Positions 25,166 to 34,651 of a stretch of DNA of 64,000 nucleotides are shown here, piece by piece; the first letter of the stretch is position 1; every line of letters begins with the position of its first letter. The notes under the pieces were generated by a model. The model made no database searches, was not told where the DNA came from, and worked only from the letters and a program-made list of their open reading frames with translations. This stretch comes from an uncultured Roseobacter sp. (lineage in GTDB: Bacteria > Pseudomonadota > Alphaproteobacteria > Rhodobacterales > Rhodobacteraceae): positions 1 to 64,000 of the forward strand of contig NZ_CANMDB010000003.1 in the NCBI RefSeq assembly GCF_947496515.1. Reading direction: 5' to 3'. The position numbers and the translations under genes are program-made.

Positions 25166-27796
25166 ATGACCCATGCAACTGATATAGAGGCCGCCCAGAT
25201 CGCCGATGTGTTCGAGGCGGGCCTGACCGCAATTGAAGCCGCAAATTCGGTGGAATTCTTGCGTGCCGTCTTTAGCGCCTATGACACAAACACGCTCTTT
25301 GCCATCACCCGGGCAGATGTGGACCCATCCGTTTACGGGGCCGACGTCACGGCCCTGACACATGCCAGCGAAACCCGTGGTTGGGCCCGGTTTAAACACC
25401 ACGTTGCGCAAACCGACACCCCGGCGCAGATCGTCTTTACATCGGGCACCGAAGGCCAACCCAAGGCAATCGTGCTGACCCATCGCAACCTTGGTGATGT
25501 GGTCGAGCGGCTGAACACGGTCATGCAGGTCACCGATGAAATCCGGGAGTATGTGGGCGTACCGGTCACCTACTCCTTCGGGCTTGGGCGCGCGCGGGCG
25601 GTCAGCGCGGCAGGTGGGGCGTTCTTCCTCCCGGAACGGTTCGATCCCGTCGAAATCCGCCGCCTTTTGGAGGCGGGCGATATCAACGCGATCTCTGCTG
25701 TGCCCAGCCTCTGGCGTCTGGTGCTGACCGCACCGGATGTGATCGGTGACGCGGGCAAAGCTGTCCGTTGGATCGAGATCGGCAGCCAGTACATGACGGC
25801 CGCGGAAAAACGGCAGATGCAGACGCTCTTTCCCAATGCGAGGATCGTGCAGCACTACGGCATGACCGAAGCCTCGCGGACGACGTTCCTGGTCATTTCG
25901 GACGAAGAGGATATGGCGCGGCTGGAATCGGTCGGTACGGCGGGGGAGCTTGTGCGCATCCACGAAAGCGGGGCCATCGAAATTCGGGGCGATCATGTGG
26001 CCCCTGGTCGGATCACGCCCGGCGGGACCTTCACGGCGCTGACAAATGCGGATGGGTGGTTGTTAAGCTCTGATCGCGGGGAAATCCGTGACGGTATGCT
26101 CTATTTCCTCGGCAGGCTTGACGATCAGATGAACCTGGGCGGCATCAAGGTCGGTGCGGAGGCGATAGAGGCGCGGGTCGCCGCATTGGTGCCCGACGCG
26201 CGCGGTCACTTCGCCCTGACGCCGGTGGCCGATCCGATCCGGGGGGAAGTGCCCCTGCTCGCGGCAGAACCGCCAGCGAGCGACATGATGGACCTCGTTG
26301 CCGCGGCCACCCTGCAGGCGCTCCGCGAAAAAGGCGTGAGCGCGGGCGGCAGTCTGAAACGGCTGGAGCTCCCAACGCTGCCCCGAACGGCCACAGGCAA
26401 GATCCGCCGGGCGGCATTGCGCGACGCGATCGACGGAAGCGATGTGCCTGAGACCGCCAGCGGTGACGCCGCATCGATCACAAGCGCCCTGTCAGACGAA
26501 GAAGCGGAAATCGCCCGCCTGTGGAGCCGCGTTCTGGGCCAGGTGGATATCGGCCCGGAGAACAGTTTTTACGATAGCGGCGGAGATTCTCTAAGCGGTC
26601 TGCAGGTCGGGTTGGTCATGGAAAAGGCCGGCGTCCCGCGACCCGCCATCAACGCAACCTTTGAGGGAGCAACGCTGCGCGACGTCGTGGCCCTGGTGGG
26701 TTCAGAGGATACAGGCGCCAAAACGCCCGCGCGCACTGTATTGCCGGCACAGACCCAACTGACCTGGTCGCTGACGCTCACCCGCGCCATGGTTGTTCTG
26801 GCAGTCATGTTGTCACATTGGGGACCCGGGCTGCTGAACGTTCTTGGTCTGCCGCAAACCGTCTTTATCTCCTACACACGGCTAGGAACACCGGGCTTTG
26901 CACTGGTTTTCGGGCTGGGCATCGGGCTCTATATGTTGCCCGAAATGGGGCGAAACGCCCGCGCGATCTACTACCGGGCGGACCGGGCTGCGCTGCTTGT
27001 TGGGACGGGCGCGGTGATGATGGGCATCGTCTATCTCGCCTACGCAGAGATGCGGGGCGCGCTGATGAACTGGCTGACCGTCTCCAATGCGTTCTACAGC
27101 GTGCTGCTCTACTACACGATCATGCTCGTGACGGCGCGGCTTTGGCTGCCGGCTTTGGCCCGCCTGCGCAAGCCGGTGACCAGCCTGCTGGTGCTGTCGC
27201 TGGCACTTTGGGCATCATGGCAATTCATGCGCGAGGCGATGCCCAACGTCCAATATGTCTCCCCCATCGAGTTGGCGCGACTGATGTTCGGCGCAGGCGG
27301 CTATAACGTGTTCAAGCTCGGCACGATGACCGCCGCCGGTGCCGCCGTCGGCTACTGGATCATCAGGCAAGATGACCTCGACCTCGTGCGGCGGCGGATG
27401 CTCCTGATTGGCGGGCTGGGAGCCGTTTTTTGTGGTGCAGCGCTCCTGCAAGCCCACGGGACCGTCCTGCTGACCCAATCCACACGCATGCACACGTCAC
27501 TGATGGGGCTAGGATACTACGGCAGTCTGTGTTTGCTGATGCTGGGGGCCTTCATGACCGTCATCCCGGTGTGGTCCCGCGCTCGCGGCATGTTGCGAAA
27601 ACTGCTTCGGCTGGCCCTGACGTTCGGCGGATTGGCCTTGCCGATCTACGTGCTGCATCAATTCGTGATCCCGGTCTACAAGGTGCTGGAGATCCAGGGC
27701 CTACCGTATCCGCTGTCGCTCGCACTGCCGATGGGCTTTTTCCTTGCGATCATGTTCTATCTGGGCCGCCGGGTGTACCGAATGTATGGCTCCTGA
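25166..27796 (+). CDS. adenylation-carrier-membrane acyltransferase fusion
   Basis: An 876-residue three-part protein. Residues ~1-425 are an AMP-forming adenylation domain: A3 core IVFTSGTEGQPK at 89-100, A5 QHYGMTE, A8 GRLDDQMNLGGIKVG and A10 PRTATGKIRR near 408. Residues ~440-515 are a phosphopantetheine carrier domain with DSGGDSLSG, Ser475 being the attachment site. Residues ~530-870 hold about ten membrane helices resembling acyltransferase-3 (TRAMVVLAVMLSHWGPG near 542). It should activate a carboxylic acid, load it on its own carrier and pass it through the membrane part to an external acceptor, probably the EPS. The adenylation part is short at its N-terminus. ATG start 25166; no obvious operon partner. 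Confidence 0.88.
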   Translation: MTHATDIEAAQIADVFEAGLTAIEAANSVEFLRAVFSAYDTNTLFAITRADVDPSVYGADVTALTHASETRGWARFKHHVAQTDTPAQIVFTSGTEGQPKAIVLTHRNLGDVVERLNTVMQVTDEIREYVGVPVTYSFGLGRARAVSAAGGAFFLPERFDPVEIRRLLEAGDINAISAVPSLWRLVLTAPDVIGDAGKAVRWIEIGSQYMTAAEKRQMQTLFPNARIVQHYGMTEASRTTFLVISDEEDMARLESVGTAGELVRIHESGAIEIRGDHVAPGRITPGGTFTALTNADGWLLSSDRGEIRDGMLYFLGRLDDQMNLGGIKVGAEAIEARVAALVPDARGHFALTPVADPIRGEVPLLAAEPPASDMMDLVAAATLQALREKGVSAGGSLKRLELPTLPRTATGKIRRAALRDAIDGSDVPETASGDAASITSALSDEEAEIARLWSRVLGQVDIGPENSFYDSGGDSLSGLQVGLVMEKAGVPRPAINATFEGATLRDVVALVGSEDTGAKTPARTVLPAQTQLTWSLTLTRAMVVLAVMLSHWGPGLLNVLGLPQTVFISYTRLGTPGFALVFGLGIGLYMLPEMGRNARAIYYRADRAALLVGTGAVMMGIVYLAYAEMRGALMNWLTVSNAFYSVLLYYTIMLVTARLWLPALARLRKPVTSLLVLSLALWASWQFMREAMPNVQYVSPIELARLMFGAGGYNVFKLGTMTAAGAAVGYWIIRQDDLDLVRRRMLLIGGLGAVFCGAALLQAHGTVLLTQSTRMHTSLMGLGYYGSLCLLMLGAFMTVIPVWSRARGMLRKLLRLALTFGGLALPIYVLHQFVIPVYKVLEIQGLPYPLSLALPMGFFLAIMFYLGRRVYRMYGS

Positions 27797-27827
27797 CCCG
27801 GGCGGACACTTTTGAATTCGCCGCCGT

Positions 27828-28670
27828 TCAGAGCTGTTTCCAACTGCTCAGATCAAGGCCCAACATCTCCTCGGTCTTGTTTATACTCTCCAGAAAATGG
27901 CGGTTCAGAAGTTCGTGCCGCGTGGCTTTGTCCACAGGCTCGCGGGCAACCTCTCTGGACAGCAGCTTGTTCAACCGGCGGATGGTGCGATCCGACAGCA
28001 TCCCCTGAACCGCGCGCCGCAGCGCGGGTGTTCCCGACACCAGAGCGTGCAGCCCCGGAAGCCGAAGAGACCGCGTCGTCTTGGTACTGGTACTGGCCAG
28101 CTGAACGTCGGTATTGATGGTGACTGGCGACAAACCCAGCCAGTCGAGCACACGGTTCACCTCTGCCTGAGGCGCCGCGCGAAAGGTCTCGAACTGCACA
28201 AAAAGGAATTGATCCATCGAGAAATGTTCGAGGTACCGGGCCATCTGCATGTCATACTGCCCTGTAGCGACATAGGTTTCGTCCTCCGCAGCCGCTGTCA
28301 GCAGATCGCGATGTTCACCGTAGCGTTCCGAATTCCAGTAGTATTGGCTGATCAACCGATCGACCGGATTGCGGATTGTGTAGATGAACCGCGGCGTGTC
28401 ACGACCGACATGCTCCAGAATACGCTCCGGCACACCCTTGTGGCGCGGATAGCGGCAATAGTTGATCGATCCATCCAAGAGATACCTGTCACCGCCGGTT
28501 GAGGGCCCAAGGGCCTCCAGTTTTTTCGGGATATCGACCCCTTCCATAAAGAGGTTGCACTCCTTTTCCCGGAAAGTCCCGATATCAGGGTGCTTTGACA
28601 GGTGATGGTAAAGAGAGGTTGAGCCGCCCTTTTGGGTTCCGATGATGAACAGGTTGGGAATTTGGCTCAT
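27828..28670 (-). CDS. sulfotransferase
   Basis: A 280-residue PAPS-dependent sulfotransferase. The phosphosulfate loop IIGTQKGGSTSLYHHL lies at residues 9-24, and the 3'-phosphate motif IRNPVDRLISQYY near 100 has the usual Arg and Ser. The catalytic Lys/His-type residues are expected in the loop and after it (LSKHPDI, REKECN). No signal or membrane segment, so it acts in the cytosol before export of the repeat unit. ATG 28670. Convergent with the fusion gene, and 109 bases downstream of another sulfotransferase gene on the same strand. Confidence 0.88.
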   Translation of the reverse strand: MSQIPNLFIIGTQKGGSTSLYHHLSKHPDIGTFREKECNLFMEGVDIPKKLEALGPSTGGDRYLLDGSINYCRYPRHKGVPERILEHVGRDTPRFIYTIRNPVDRLISQYYWNSERYGEHRDLLTAAAEDETYVATGQYDMQMARYLEHFSMDQFLFVQFETFRAAPQAEVNRVLDWLGLSPVTINTDVQLASTSTKTTRSLRLPGLHALVSGTPALRRAVQGMLSDRTIRRLNKLLSREVAREPVDKATRHELLNRHFLESINKTEEMLGLDLSSWKQL

Positions 28671-28779
28671 GGATCGCTCCGAAACAAATGGGGCTCGTTG
28701 GTTTCACCCGCGGGTTCTGGTGTCATACGGACCTCTGGGCCGGTCTGTGTGATGCAGCATCGCAGGGTCTCGCTTTACG

Positions 28780-29715
28780 CTACTTCAAATGATGGATTTT
28801 TCTGTTGTCCATACGTTTCTTGGCGGCCCGTCCCAACCCCGGCAAACCGGTGCGGCTGGCAATCCTGACCAAAACCGGGTCCACCAGACCATGCCGCTCG
28901 ATACGCCAGGCCCATTGCGCCCGCTTGTTTTGCAGCCACAGCCCCAGCCGGTCCAGAAGTCCGGGATGCACCAGTGGATGACCGGACGGCGGATACCCCG
29001 ATTGCTGCAGCATCGGCCCGATCTTGCCCTCGACCAGCCCGACCTCGCGGGGAGTTTGCTTCTGCTTCCACTGCAGGATCAGTCGCGGGTCCGGTTTGGA
29101 ATAGGTACTATCCGCGTCATAGGCCAGCATATCGGGGTGAAAGCTCAACCCGGCAAACTGACAGATCCCACTCAGGGTCTCTTCGGATTTCTGGATCAAA
29201 TCCTCGTAGAACACGACAAGCCTTTGAGGCTCCGGCAAGCGATCCAGTGACCGCTGCCAGTCCTTTTGCGTGCCGATCCAGTGATCCACGCCGTAGTATA
29301 CATTCCCGGCCCAGCCCATCCCAATGGAGGAGCGCGCCACATCCCGGGGATCGCGCATCAGGTGCAACACGCGCATTCCGGGAAACACCTCAAGCGCGCG
29401 ATCCAGATGCCGGTGCATGATCACCGCCGCAATACCATCGTCCGGCCCCGCAACGCGGGAGACGAACCCCTCGGGCGTTGGATCCGCCAGCGGTGTCTCC
29501 GGATAGAGCGCCTCATGTGCGCGGTAGATCCGGCTTTCCTCCAGCGCTTGGCGGTCGTATCGGCCCGACGGATCCAGATGATCAACGATGAAATCCATCT
29601 CGCCCGGGCAGGACAGACGGGGATGACCATTGAGCATCATGCGCAGCAGCGTGGTGCCCGAGCGCAGCGCGCCAAAGACGATGAAACTGCGCGCGGTGAT
29701 ATCCTGTTTGGTCAC
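28780..29715 (-). CDS. sulfotransferase
   Basis: A 311-residue sulfotransferase of a different subgroup from its neighbour. It has the phosphosulfate loop FIVFGALRSGTTLLRMMLNG near residues 11-30 and the 3'-phosphate motif LMRDPRDVARSSIGMGW near 120. The start is GTG 29715, overlapping the stop of the upstream glycosyltransferase by four bases (GTGA), so the two are coupled. That pairing suggests that the sugar added by the GT4 enzyme is the one sulfated. Cytosolic; acceptor not predictable. Confidence 0.88.
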   Translation of the reverse strand: MTKQDITARSFIVFGALRSGTTLLRMMLNGHPRLSCPGEMDFIVDHLDPSGRYDRQALEESRIYRAHEALYPETPLADPTPEGFVSRVAGPDDGIAAVIMHRHLDRALEVFPGMRVLHLMRDPRDVARSSIGMGWAGNVYYGVDHWIGTQKDWQRSLDRLPEPQRLVVFYEDLIQKSEETLSGICQFAGLSFHPDMLAYDADSTYSKPDPRLILQWKQKQTPREVGLVEGKIGPMLQQSGYPPSGHPLVHPGLLDRLGLWLQNKRAQWAWRIERHGLVDPVLVRIASRTGLPGLGRAAKKRMDNRKIHHLK

Positions 29716-30974
29716 TGTGCGATCTCCTCAGGCTGGAGCGGTTCGGGGCGCAGGGCCTGACCTGGGCCGTGCAGGAACAATCGAGCTATGCGCGCCGCCT
29801 CGATCCCCGCATCGAACTCCGCGCGGACAACATCGCGCCCCGCCGCGCCAAGGGCGGCGCCACCTTCGGGATCAGAGGCAAGATGTTCCAGCGCGCGTCG
29901 CAGCCCCGCGACGTCACCGGCGTGAAAGAGGTACCCCGTGCGCCCATCCTCGATCAGTTCCGCCACGCCAGCTACCCGCGGCGCGATGGCCGGCTTGCCC
30001 GCGGCCAGCGCCTCCATCAAAACCACCGGCAACCCTTCGGCAAAACTCGGGAGGACGAAGGCGTCGGCCCGGGCGAGCCTGTCCGCAACTTCTTCCTGCG
30101 ACAAATAGCCGGTGAAATGCGCGGCCGCTCCAAGAGGTGCGGCAAGCTGTTCCAGATGAGCGCGATCCTCACCATCCCCGACGACGGTCAGCCGCAGATC
30201 CGGGTGTTTTTCGCGCGCGGCACTCAGTGCGGGCAGCAGCACGCGCAACCCTTTGACCGGCGCCAGGCGACCGACGAAGAGCAGCTCATGCCCCGGATCC
30301 GGTGACGCGGCTGCGCTCCGCTCATACATCTCAGGTACGACACCGCAGTGGATGATGCGCAACCGGTCCCAATGCTCAGGATCCGAAAACAGCATGCCCT
30401 GCGACCGGGCGAAATGACTGATGCACGCAACAAAGGCAGCACGCGCAATCTTTTCGGACAGATGCCAGTGTTTTGTCTCGTAGAGATCCGCCGGGCCGTG
30501 CAGCGTGAAGCTGAAGGGGATCTCGGCAAATGCTGCCGCAAGCATTGCGACACTGGCGCTGGCCTGGGCAAAATGGCTGTGCAGATGGGTGATGCCCCGT
30601 TGTTGCAAATGCCGGGCAAGCACAAGGGCTTCAATCAGGTAGAACATCTGATACATCGCCGCCCGCAGCCCGGGCGGGCGGGTGCGCCAGGCCAAGCGAA
30701 TCGCCTGACCAAGCGGGCGGGGCCGGGACAGCGCGGCGCCGATTGCCTTGAAAAGGGTCAGCCCCTGCCGAGCGGATTTCAGGATATAGAACGTGTTGCG
30801 CGCGGCGCGCTGCTCGGTCTCGCCCAGCAGATGTTCAGGCCCTGGATGACGCACTGAAATCGTCTCAACCTCGAGCCCCAGGGCGCGCAACCCCTCGACT
30901 TCCCGCAGGATGAATGTATGCGACACTGCCGGGTAAAGGGCCGTCAGATAAGCTATGCGCAACGGAGATGGCAT
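29712..30974 (-). CDS. family 4 glycosyltransferase
   Basis: A 420-residue GT-B enzyme. The N-terminal domain begins RIAYLTALYPAVSHTFILREVEGL, typical of WcaL/AmsK-like transferases, and HLHSHFAQASASVAML lies near 130. The donor domain has LFVGRLAPVKGLRVLLPAL and the EX7E motif FAEGLPVVLMEALAAGKP near 315. ATG 30974. It is the first gene of a minus-strand unit running into two sulfotransferase genes. Role: adds a sugar to the EPS unit at the cytosolic membrane face. Confidence 0.9.
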   Translation of the reverse strand: MPSPLRIAYLTALYPAVSHTFILREVEGLRALGLEVETISVRHPGPEHLLGETEQRAARNTFYILKSARQGLTLFKAIGAALSRPRPLGQAIRLAWRTRPPGLRAAMYQMFYLIEALVLARHLQQRGITHLHSHFAQASASVAMLAAAFAEIPFSFTLHGPADLYETKHWHLSEKIARAAFVACISHFARSQGMLFSDPEHWDRLRIIHCGVVPEMYERSAAASPDPGHELLFVGRLAPVKGLRVLLPALSAAREKHPDLRLTVVGDGEDRAHLEQLAAPLGAAAHFTGYLSQEEVADRLARADAFVLPSFAEGLPVVLMEALAAGKPAIAPRVAGVAELIEDGRTGYLFHAGDVAGLRRALEHLASDPEGGAALGAAGRDVVRAEFDAGIEAARIARLFLHGPGQALRPEPLQPEEIAQ

Positions 30975-31270
30975 GGGTAAGGGCGGATCCTGGCAGCGTT
31001 TTCTAGCTTATGTCGAATGTCACTCAGTGAGTAAAGCGAGCACGCGCATCATGGCAAACACCACCTCCGGTGCGCTTTGATCTATCTTTTCTACCGATGG
31101 TTATGCTCCTTAAGCATGATGGGCGAATTTTCGCGGCAGATGCTTTTTTATTGGCCGATCAGCGTAGACTCTGTGATATGTCGTGTCGTAATTAAGATTG
31201 TATTAAATATGGCAGCAAGCGCCCCTGCGGGCTATTTAGCTGTGATAGGTTTAGTGAGGGTTCGTATACG
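30975..31270. promoter_or_regulatory. divergent intergenic region upstream of a PEP-CTERM gene
   Basis: About 296 bases, A/T-richer towards the right. It must hold the promoters of the GT4 unit (minus) and of the PEP-CTERM gene (plus). I see no clear operator, only scattered AT-rich stretches such as TTAAGATTGTATTAAAT near 31193. Confidence 0.4.
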
Positions 31271-32197
31271 ATGTCGTTTGCAAGCACTGTTTTTCAAAAC
31301 CAGGGCGTTCATTTCTTGAAGTGCACGCTTCCTGCGGTCGCACTGCTGACCTGCGTGACCGCGATACCGAAATTTGCCGATGCGGCGAGCGTGGATATCT
31401 TCCTGATCGCTGATCAGACGGTGCCGGCTAGCACCACAAGTGTGCCCTTTTCGTTCACCACCAAGTCGGTCTACCAGTTGGGAAGTTTCAACAACCGCGG
31501 CAATGCCGGATCGGCAACGAAGGTTGATAACTTCAGCTATGGGGCCAATGCCTCGCTCAGCTTTTCCTCGTTGAATGATCCCAGCAGCGGGCCGTCGAGC
31601 GGTGCACCCAATGAGAATTTTCTGACCGATCAGGATGAGGTGGGCGCCGGTACGGCAAGCTACGTCAATTCGCAGATTGCCAGCCTCGATAACTCGGGCA
31701 TCTCCGGCACGACGGTTGAGGCCGATGAGCAGGTCGATTTCGGGCGGAATTCCTCGATCATCTTCAACCCGGTGTCGGGTGGTTTTACCGACCTCATCCT
31801 GTCCGATCTGGGTGGTCTGAACCCCTTCAACCTGAGCCTGTGTGGCGATGCGACCTGTTCCGTAGTAGAAACGATCTTTGCCGGTCTGCAGCGCAGCGCG
31901 CGCAACGCGTTGCTGAGCACGGGGCTCTTTGCCGCCGACGACTCAGGCGCTGAAAGCACCCAGGATCAAACCTGGCTGTTCCGCTTTGCGTCGTCGAACA
32001 ACAGCTTTATCCGCGTCACCGAAGACGACAATCGAAACATCTTTACCGGTGCGCGGCTGCAAGCGGACTTCCTTGGTGCCGGAACGGGAACGTCAACCAC
32101 ACCGACCCCTTCACCGGTGCCTGGCCCTGCGGGTCTGCCCCTCCTAGCCAGCGGCCTGATCCTGCTCGGCTGGCAATTGCGGCGCAAGCAGCGGTAA
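31271..32197 (+). CDS. secreted protein with a PEP-CTERM/VPLPA-like tail
   Basis: A 308-residue exported protein. The first ~38 residues contain a signal peptide (LPAVALLTCVTAIPKFADAAS). The body is rich in Ser, Asn and Gly and probably all-beta, with no catalytic motif that I recognise. The end is an exosortase tail: a Thr/Pro/Ser linker, PVPGPAGLP, the hydrophobic LLASGLILLG and the basic RRKQR. A likely substrate of the exosortase at 5598-7208. ATG 31271 is preceded by GAGGG. It is transcribed alone and followed by a good terminator. Confidence 0.85.
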   Translation: MSFASTVFQNQGVHFLKCTLPAVALLTCVTAIPKFADAASVDIFLIADQTVPASTTSVPFSFTTKSVYQLGSFNNRGNAGSATKVDNFSYGANASLSFSSLNDPSSGPSSGAPNENFLTDQDEVGAGTASYVNSQIASLDNSGISGTTVEADEQVDFGRNSSIIFNPVSGGFTDLILSDLGGLNPFNLSLCGDATCSVVETIFAGLQRSARNALLSTGLFAADDSGAESTQDQTWLFRFASSNNSFIRVTEDDNRNIFTGARLQADFLGAGTGTSTTPTPSPVPGPAGLPLLASGLILLGWQLRRKQR

Positions 32198-32222
32198 ACG
32201 CAACCACAGACACCAGCTTACA

Positions 32223-32257
32223 GGGGGCGATCTTTCGGGGTCGCCCTCTTTCGTTTG
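32223..32257 (+). terminator. intrinsic terminator after the PEP-CTERM gene
   Basis: GGGCGA (32225-32230) pairs with TCGCCC (32241-32246) around a ten-base loop and is followed by TCTTTCGTTT. It lies just after the PEP-CTERM stop and before the convergent beta-helix gene. Confidence 0.65.
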
Positions 32258-32268
32258 CCAACTGCGTC

Positions 32269-34518
32269 TCAAGGTTCCACAGCACCGCGCGACGCGCGTC
32301 CCGTCGGCGCGTCGGGATGGGGCGTCCCCGGTCGTAGCTCACCCAGAAAGTCGTGAAATGCCAAAAGCTGCGGCTCGGCACTCTGCCAGGCACCCGCCTC
32401 GGGCTTTGGCCGGTACAGCGACAGGGTGCCCGGCGGATGGCCATATTCTGTCTGCATCGCGGTCGGCGTGGTGCCCCGATCACAATGCAGGGTGAACTCC
32501 GCGCCCTCGGGCCAGCGCGTCGGGCTGAGGTTGGTGACCCGCACGCCTTCCGGCTCAAACCGGAAACCGGCGTCTCCGGTCAGCGCCTCGAAAGCGGTCC
32601 TCTTCTTGCCCTTCAGGCGCACCAGGATCACGTGGCGGCCTGCTTCACCCGCGAAATCAGATTGCTGCAGGGGGGTACCAAAGAAGTCCTTCCAGTAGGG
32701 CACAAGCATCTCGTCGCCGGGAAACATCTGCCGGGGCAGGGTCTGATCAGTCAAGCGCGCCCAACCCAGCCGCGCCCCGAGATAGCGCGAATCCCAACCC
32801 AGCGAAGTGGTATTGAGCGGCCCATCCCCCGTTGGATCCTTCGACAACGCAGGCGCCCAGAGCAGGTTGTTGGTCTGCTTGACCTGCGAAAAACCGGCCT
32901 CTTCGTTGATCACTGTTCCCGGCCCGTGATTGGTGTTGCGATCACTGCGCAAGAGAATGAAGCTGTTGTTATAGACGAAAAACGGCATGTCCCGGGTCGT
33001 GGTGTTCTTACCGTCCCAGCTGAGTTTCACGAAGCCCTGGAACCCCGGCCCGGTGCCGCGCAGTTTCGGTGTGTCATGTTCCACCATGATGTTGTTGCGC
33101 AGAGTAGCGGCCCCGCCACCCAGGTTGATCGCCCGTGCCGTGGCAGGGTTGGAGATCATGTAATTCTGCTCGATCAACAGGTTCATCGGCACCGCACCGC
33201 GCTTGGAGGCGCGCACCATCATCCCCTCGATGTGGTTTCGGGCGATGACCACCTGCATGTCCGGGATGTCGTTTCGATTGAGCCGGAACGCCGGGTTGTC
33301 AAACACCTTTTGCAAGGCCCAGCCGTGACGGGTGAAGATGTCGTTCGACGCGACATAGAGCCTGCGGGCACTGCAACGGATGAAGCTATGCGCATTGCGC
33401 CCGTAAAGCCCGTAGGATGTAACCGCTCGGTTCTCTCCCCCGTTGAGGGCTTCGGGGTGTTGCACCACTCGGCAGCCGGTAATCGCCACATCCACCTCAT
33501 CCCGCGGGCTGAGCAACAGGAAGTCCTTGAAATCGGTTTTGACGTATTCGTTGAAGAACGTCATGGCCCGGATCCCGCTGGAGCGTTTGGGCGCACGACT
33601 GTTCACGGTGACGGCGCAGCCTTCCTCCCGGCAGTTGTGAAGCAAGAGCGCCGCATCTCCCCGGGTGGCAATTACCGCACCCTGGTACGCATCCCGCCAC
33701 AGCTCGGTCGTGGGGTCCCAGCCGCCGCGCAAGTGGAGGTCCCGAAGCACCAGAGCGTGCCCATCCCATTCCGGGTGCAGCAAAAACAGGCTGGCCTCTG
33801 TTCCGGAAAGATCAACAACCGGTCGTGGCCCCTCGCCCCAGGCGCCGATATGGCAATGTGCATCTTGCGATCGGAAGCTAAGCCCCCGTTTGGCGGGAGG
33901 CACATGCACCTCGCCACGCCGCAGCAGGATGCGAACGTGCCCATTGCCCGTGAGGGCGTTGTAACGCTTGAACGCGCGCGCGAGATCCGTGACCGCATTG
34001 CGCCGGTTGTGGGCGGGCGCTCCGGTAAAATCGCCGCGGGATGACACCACGATGGTGCCATCCGACCCAAAGACCCGCTCGGGATCCGCCACATCCACGA
34101 TAACCTCCGCCCGGCCCCGACGACCGTCAGGCGCAAAGGCGTCAACCGCCACACGATGTCGACCCGGTGTTGCAAACACCCGTGCCATGAAAGGCCCCAT
34201 GGCCTGATCCGTTCGGCGGTGGGCCTCGACGAGATGTTCGGGGGCTTGCGCCGGTCCCGCATCCGGCAGCGACCAGACATAGGTAATCTCGTGAAAGGCC
34301 GGGCGGTAGGCGGCTGGAAACTCAGCACCGCCGGGCTGCGTCGTGTCAAAGGGTGTCTCAAGTTCCGCTTCGAAAAAGACGCCCATCGGGGCCACGGCCA
34401 GCGGCGGAGCGGTGACGCGGATGGAGACCCCCAGCGTGTCCGCGCGCGCCACCCGTGGCATGAGAGGCGAGAGCGCCGCCGCAGAGAACAGTCCCAAAGC
34501 TGTGCGGCGGGTGGTCAT
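32269..34518 (-). CDS. Tat-exported right-handed beta-helix protein
   Basis: A 749-residue secreted protein. The N-terminus MTTRRTALGLFSAAALSPLM is a twin-arginine-type signal cut near ARAD. Residues ~30-150 look like a beta-sandwich/PKD-like module. Residues ~155-520 contain many short Gly/Asn/Asp strands (LVLRDLHLRGG, VDVAITGCRVV, LLIEQNYMIS, LRNNIMVEH) that fit a parallel beta-helix as in polysaccharide lyases and epimerases. The C-terminal ~150 residues form another beta domain. I cannot pick out catalytic residues. The likely role is trimming, epimerising or binding the EPS outside the cytoplasm. Possibly transcribed with the flippase gene 133 bases upstream. Confidence 0.75.
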   Translation of the reverse strand: MTTRRTALGLFSAAALSPLMPRVARADTLGVSIRVTAPPLAVAPMGVFFEAELETPFDTTQPGGAEFPAAYRPAFHEITYVWSLPDAGPAQAPEHLVEAHRRTDQAMGPFMARVFATPGRHRVAVDAFAPDGRRGRAEVIVDVADPERVFGSDGTIVVSSRGDFTGAPAHNRRNAVTDLARAFKRYNALTGNGHVRILLRRGEVHVPPAKRGLSFRSQDAHCHIGAWGEGPRPVVDLSGTEASLFLLHPEWDGHALVLRDLHLRGGWDPTTELWRDAYQGAVIATRGDAALLLHNCREEGCAVTVNSRAPKRSSGIRAMTFFNEYVKTDFKDFLLLSPRDEVDVAITGCRVVQHPEALNGGENRAVTSYGLYGRNAHSFIRCSARRLYVASNDIFTRHGWALQKVFDNPAFRLNRNDIPDMQVVIARNHIEGMMVRASKRGAVPMNLLIEQNYMISNPATARAINLGGGAATLRNNIMVEHDTPKLRGTGPGFQGFVKLSWDGKNTTTRDMPFFVYNNSFILLRSDRNTNHGPGTVINEEAGFSQVKQTNNLLWAPALSKDPTGDGPLNTTSLGWDSRYLGARLGWARLTDQTLPRQMFPGDEMLVPYWKDFFGTPLQQSDFAGEAGRHVILVRLKGKKRTAFEALTGDAGFRFEPEGVRVTNLSPTRWPEGAEFTLHCDRGTTPTAMQTEYGHPPGTLSLYRPKPEAGAWQSAEPQLLAFHDFLGELRPGTPHPDAPTGRASRGAVEP

Positions 34519-34651
34519 ATCAGGGCGGTCTCCTTGTCAGTCACGGGACATTTCATGCCCAGTTCCAATATCAACATTGCCAGAGGCCCAGACAATCCCC
34601 GTGCACTGAGACGTGAAGACCTCCGGCCCCCATACCGTTGCCGTTGGCCCG

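Noticed and set aside
32353-34044. 563-codon plus-strand open frame
   Set aside because: Antisense to the beta-helix gene with a Tat signal; no domain and no ribosome site.
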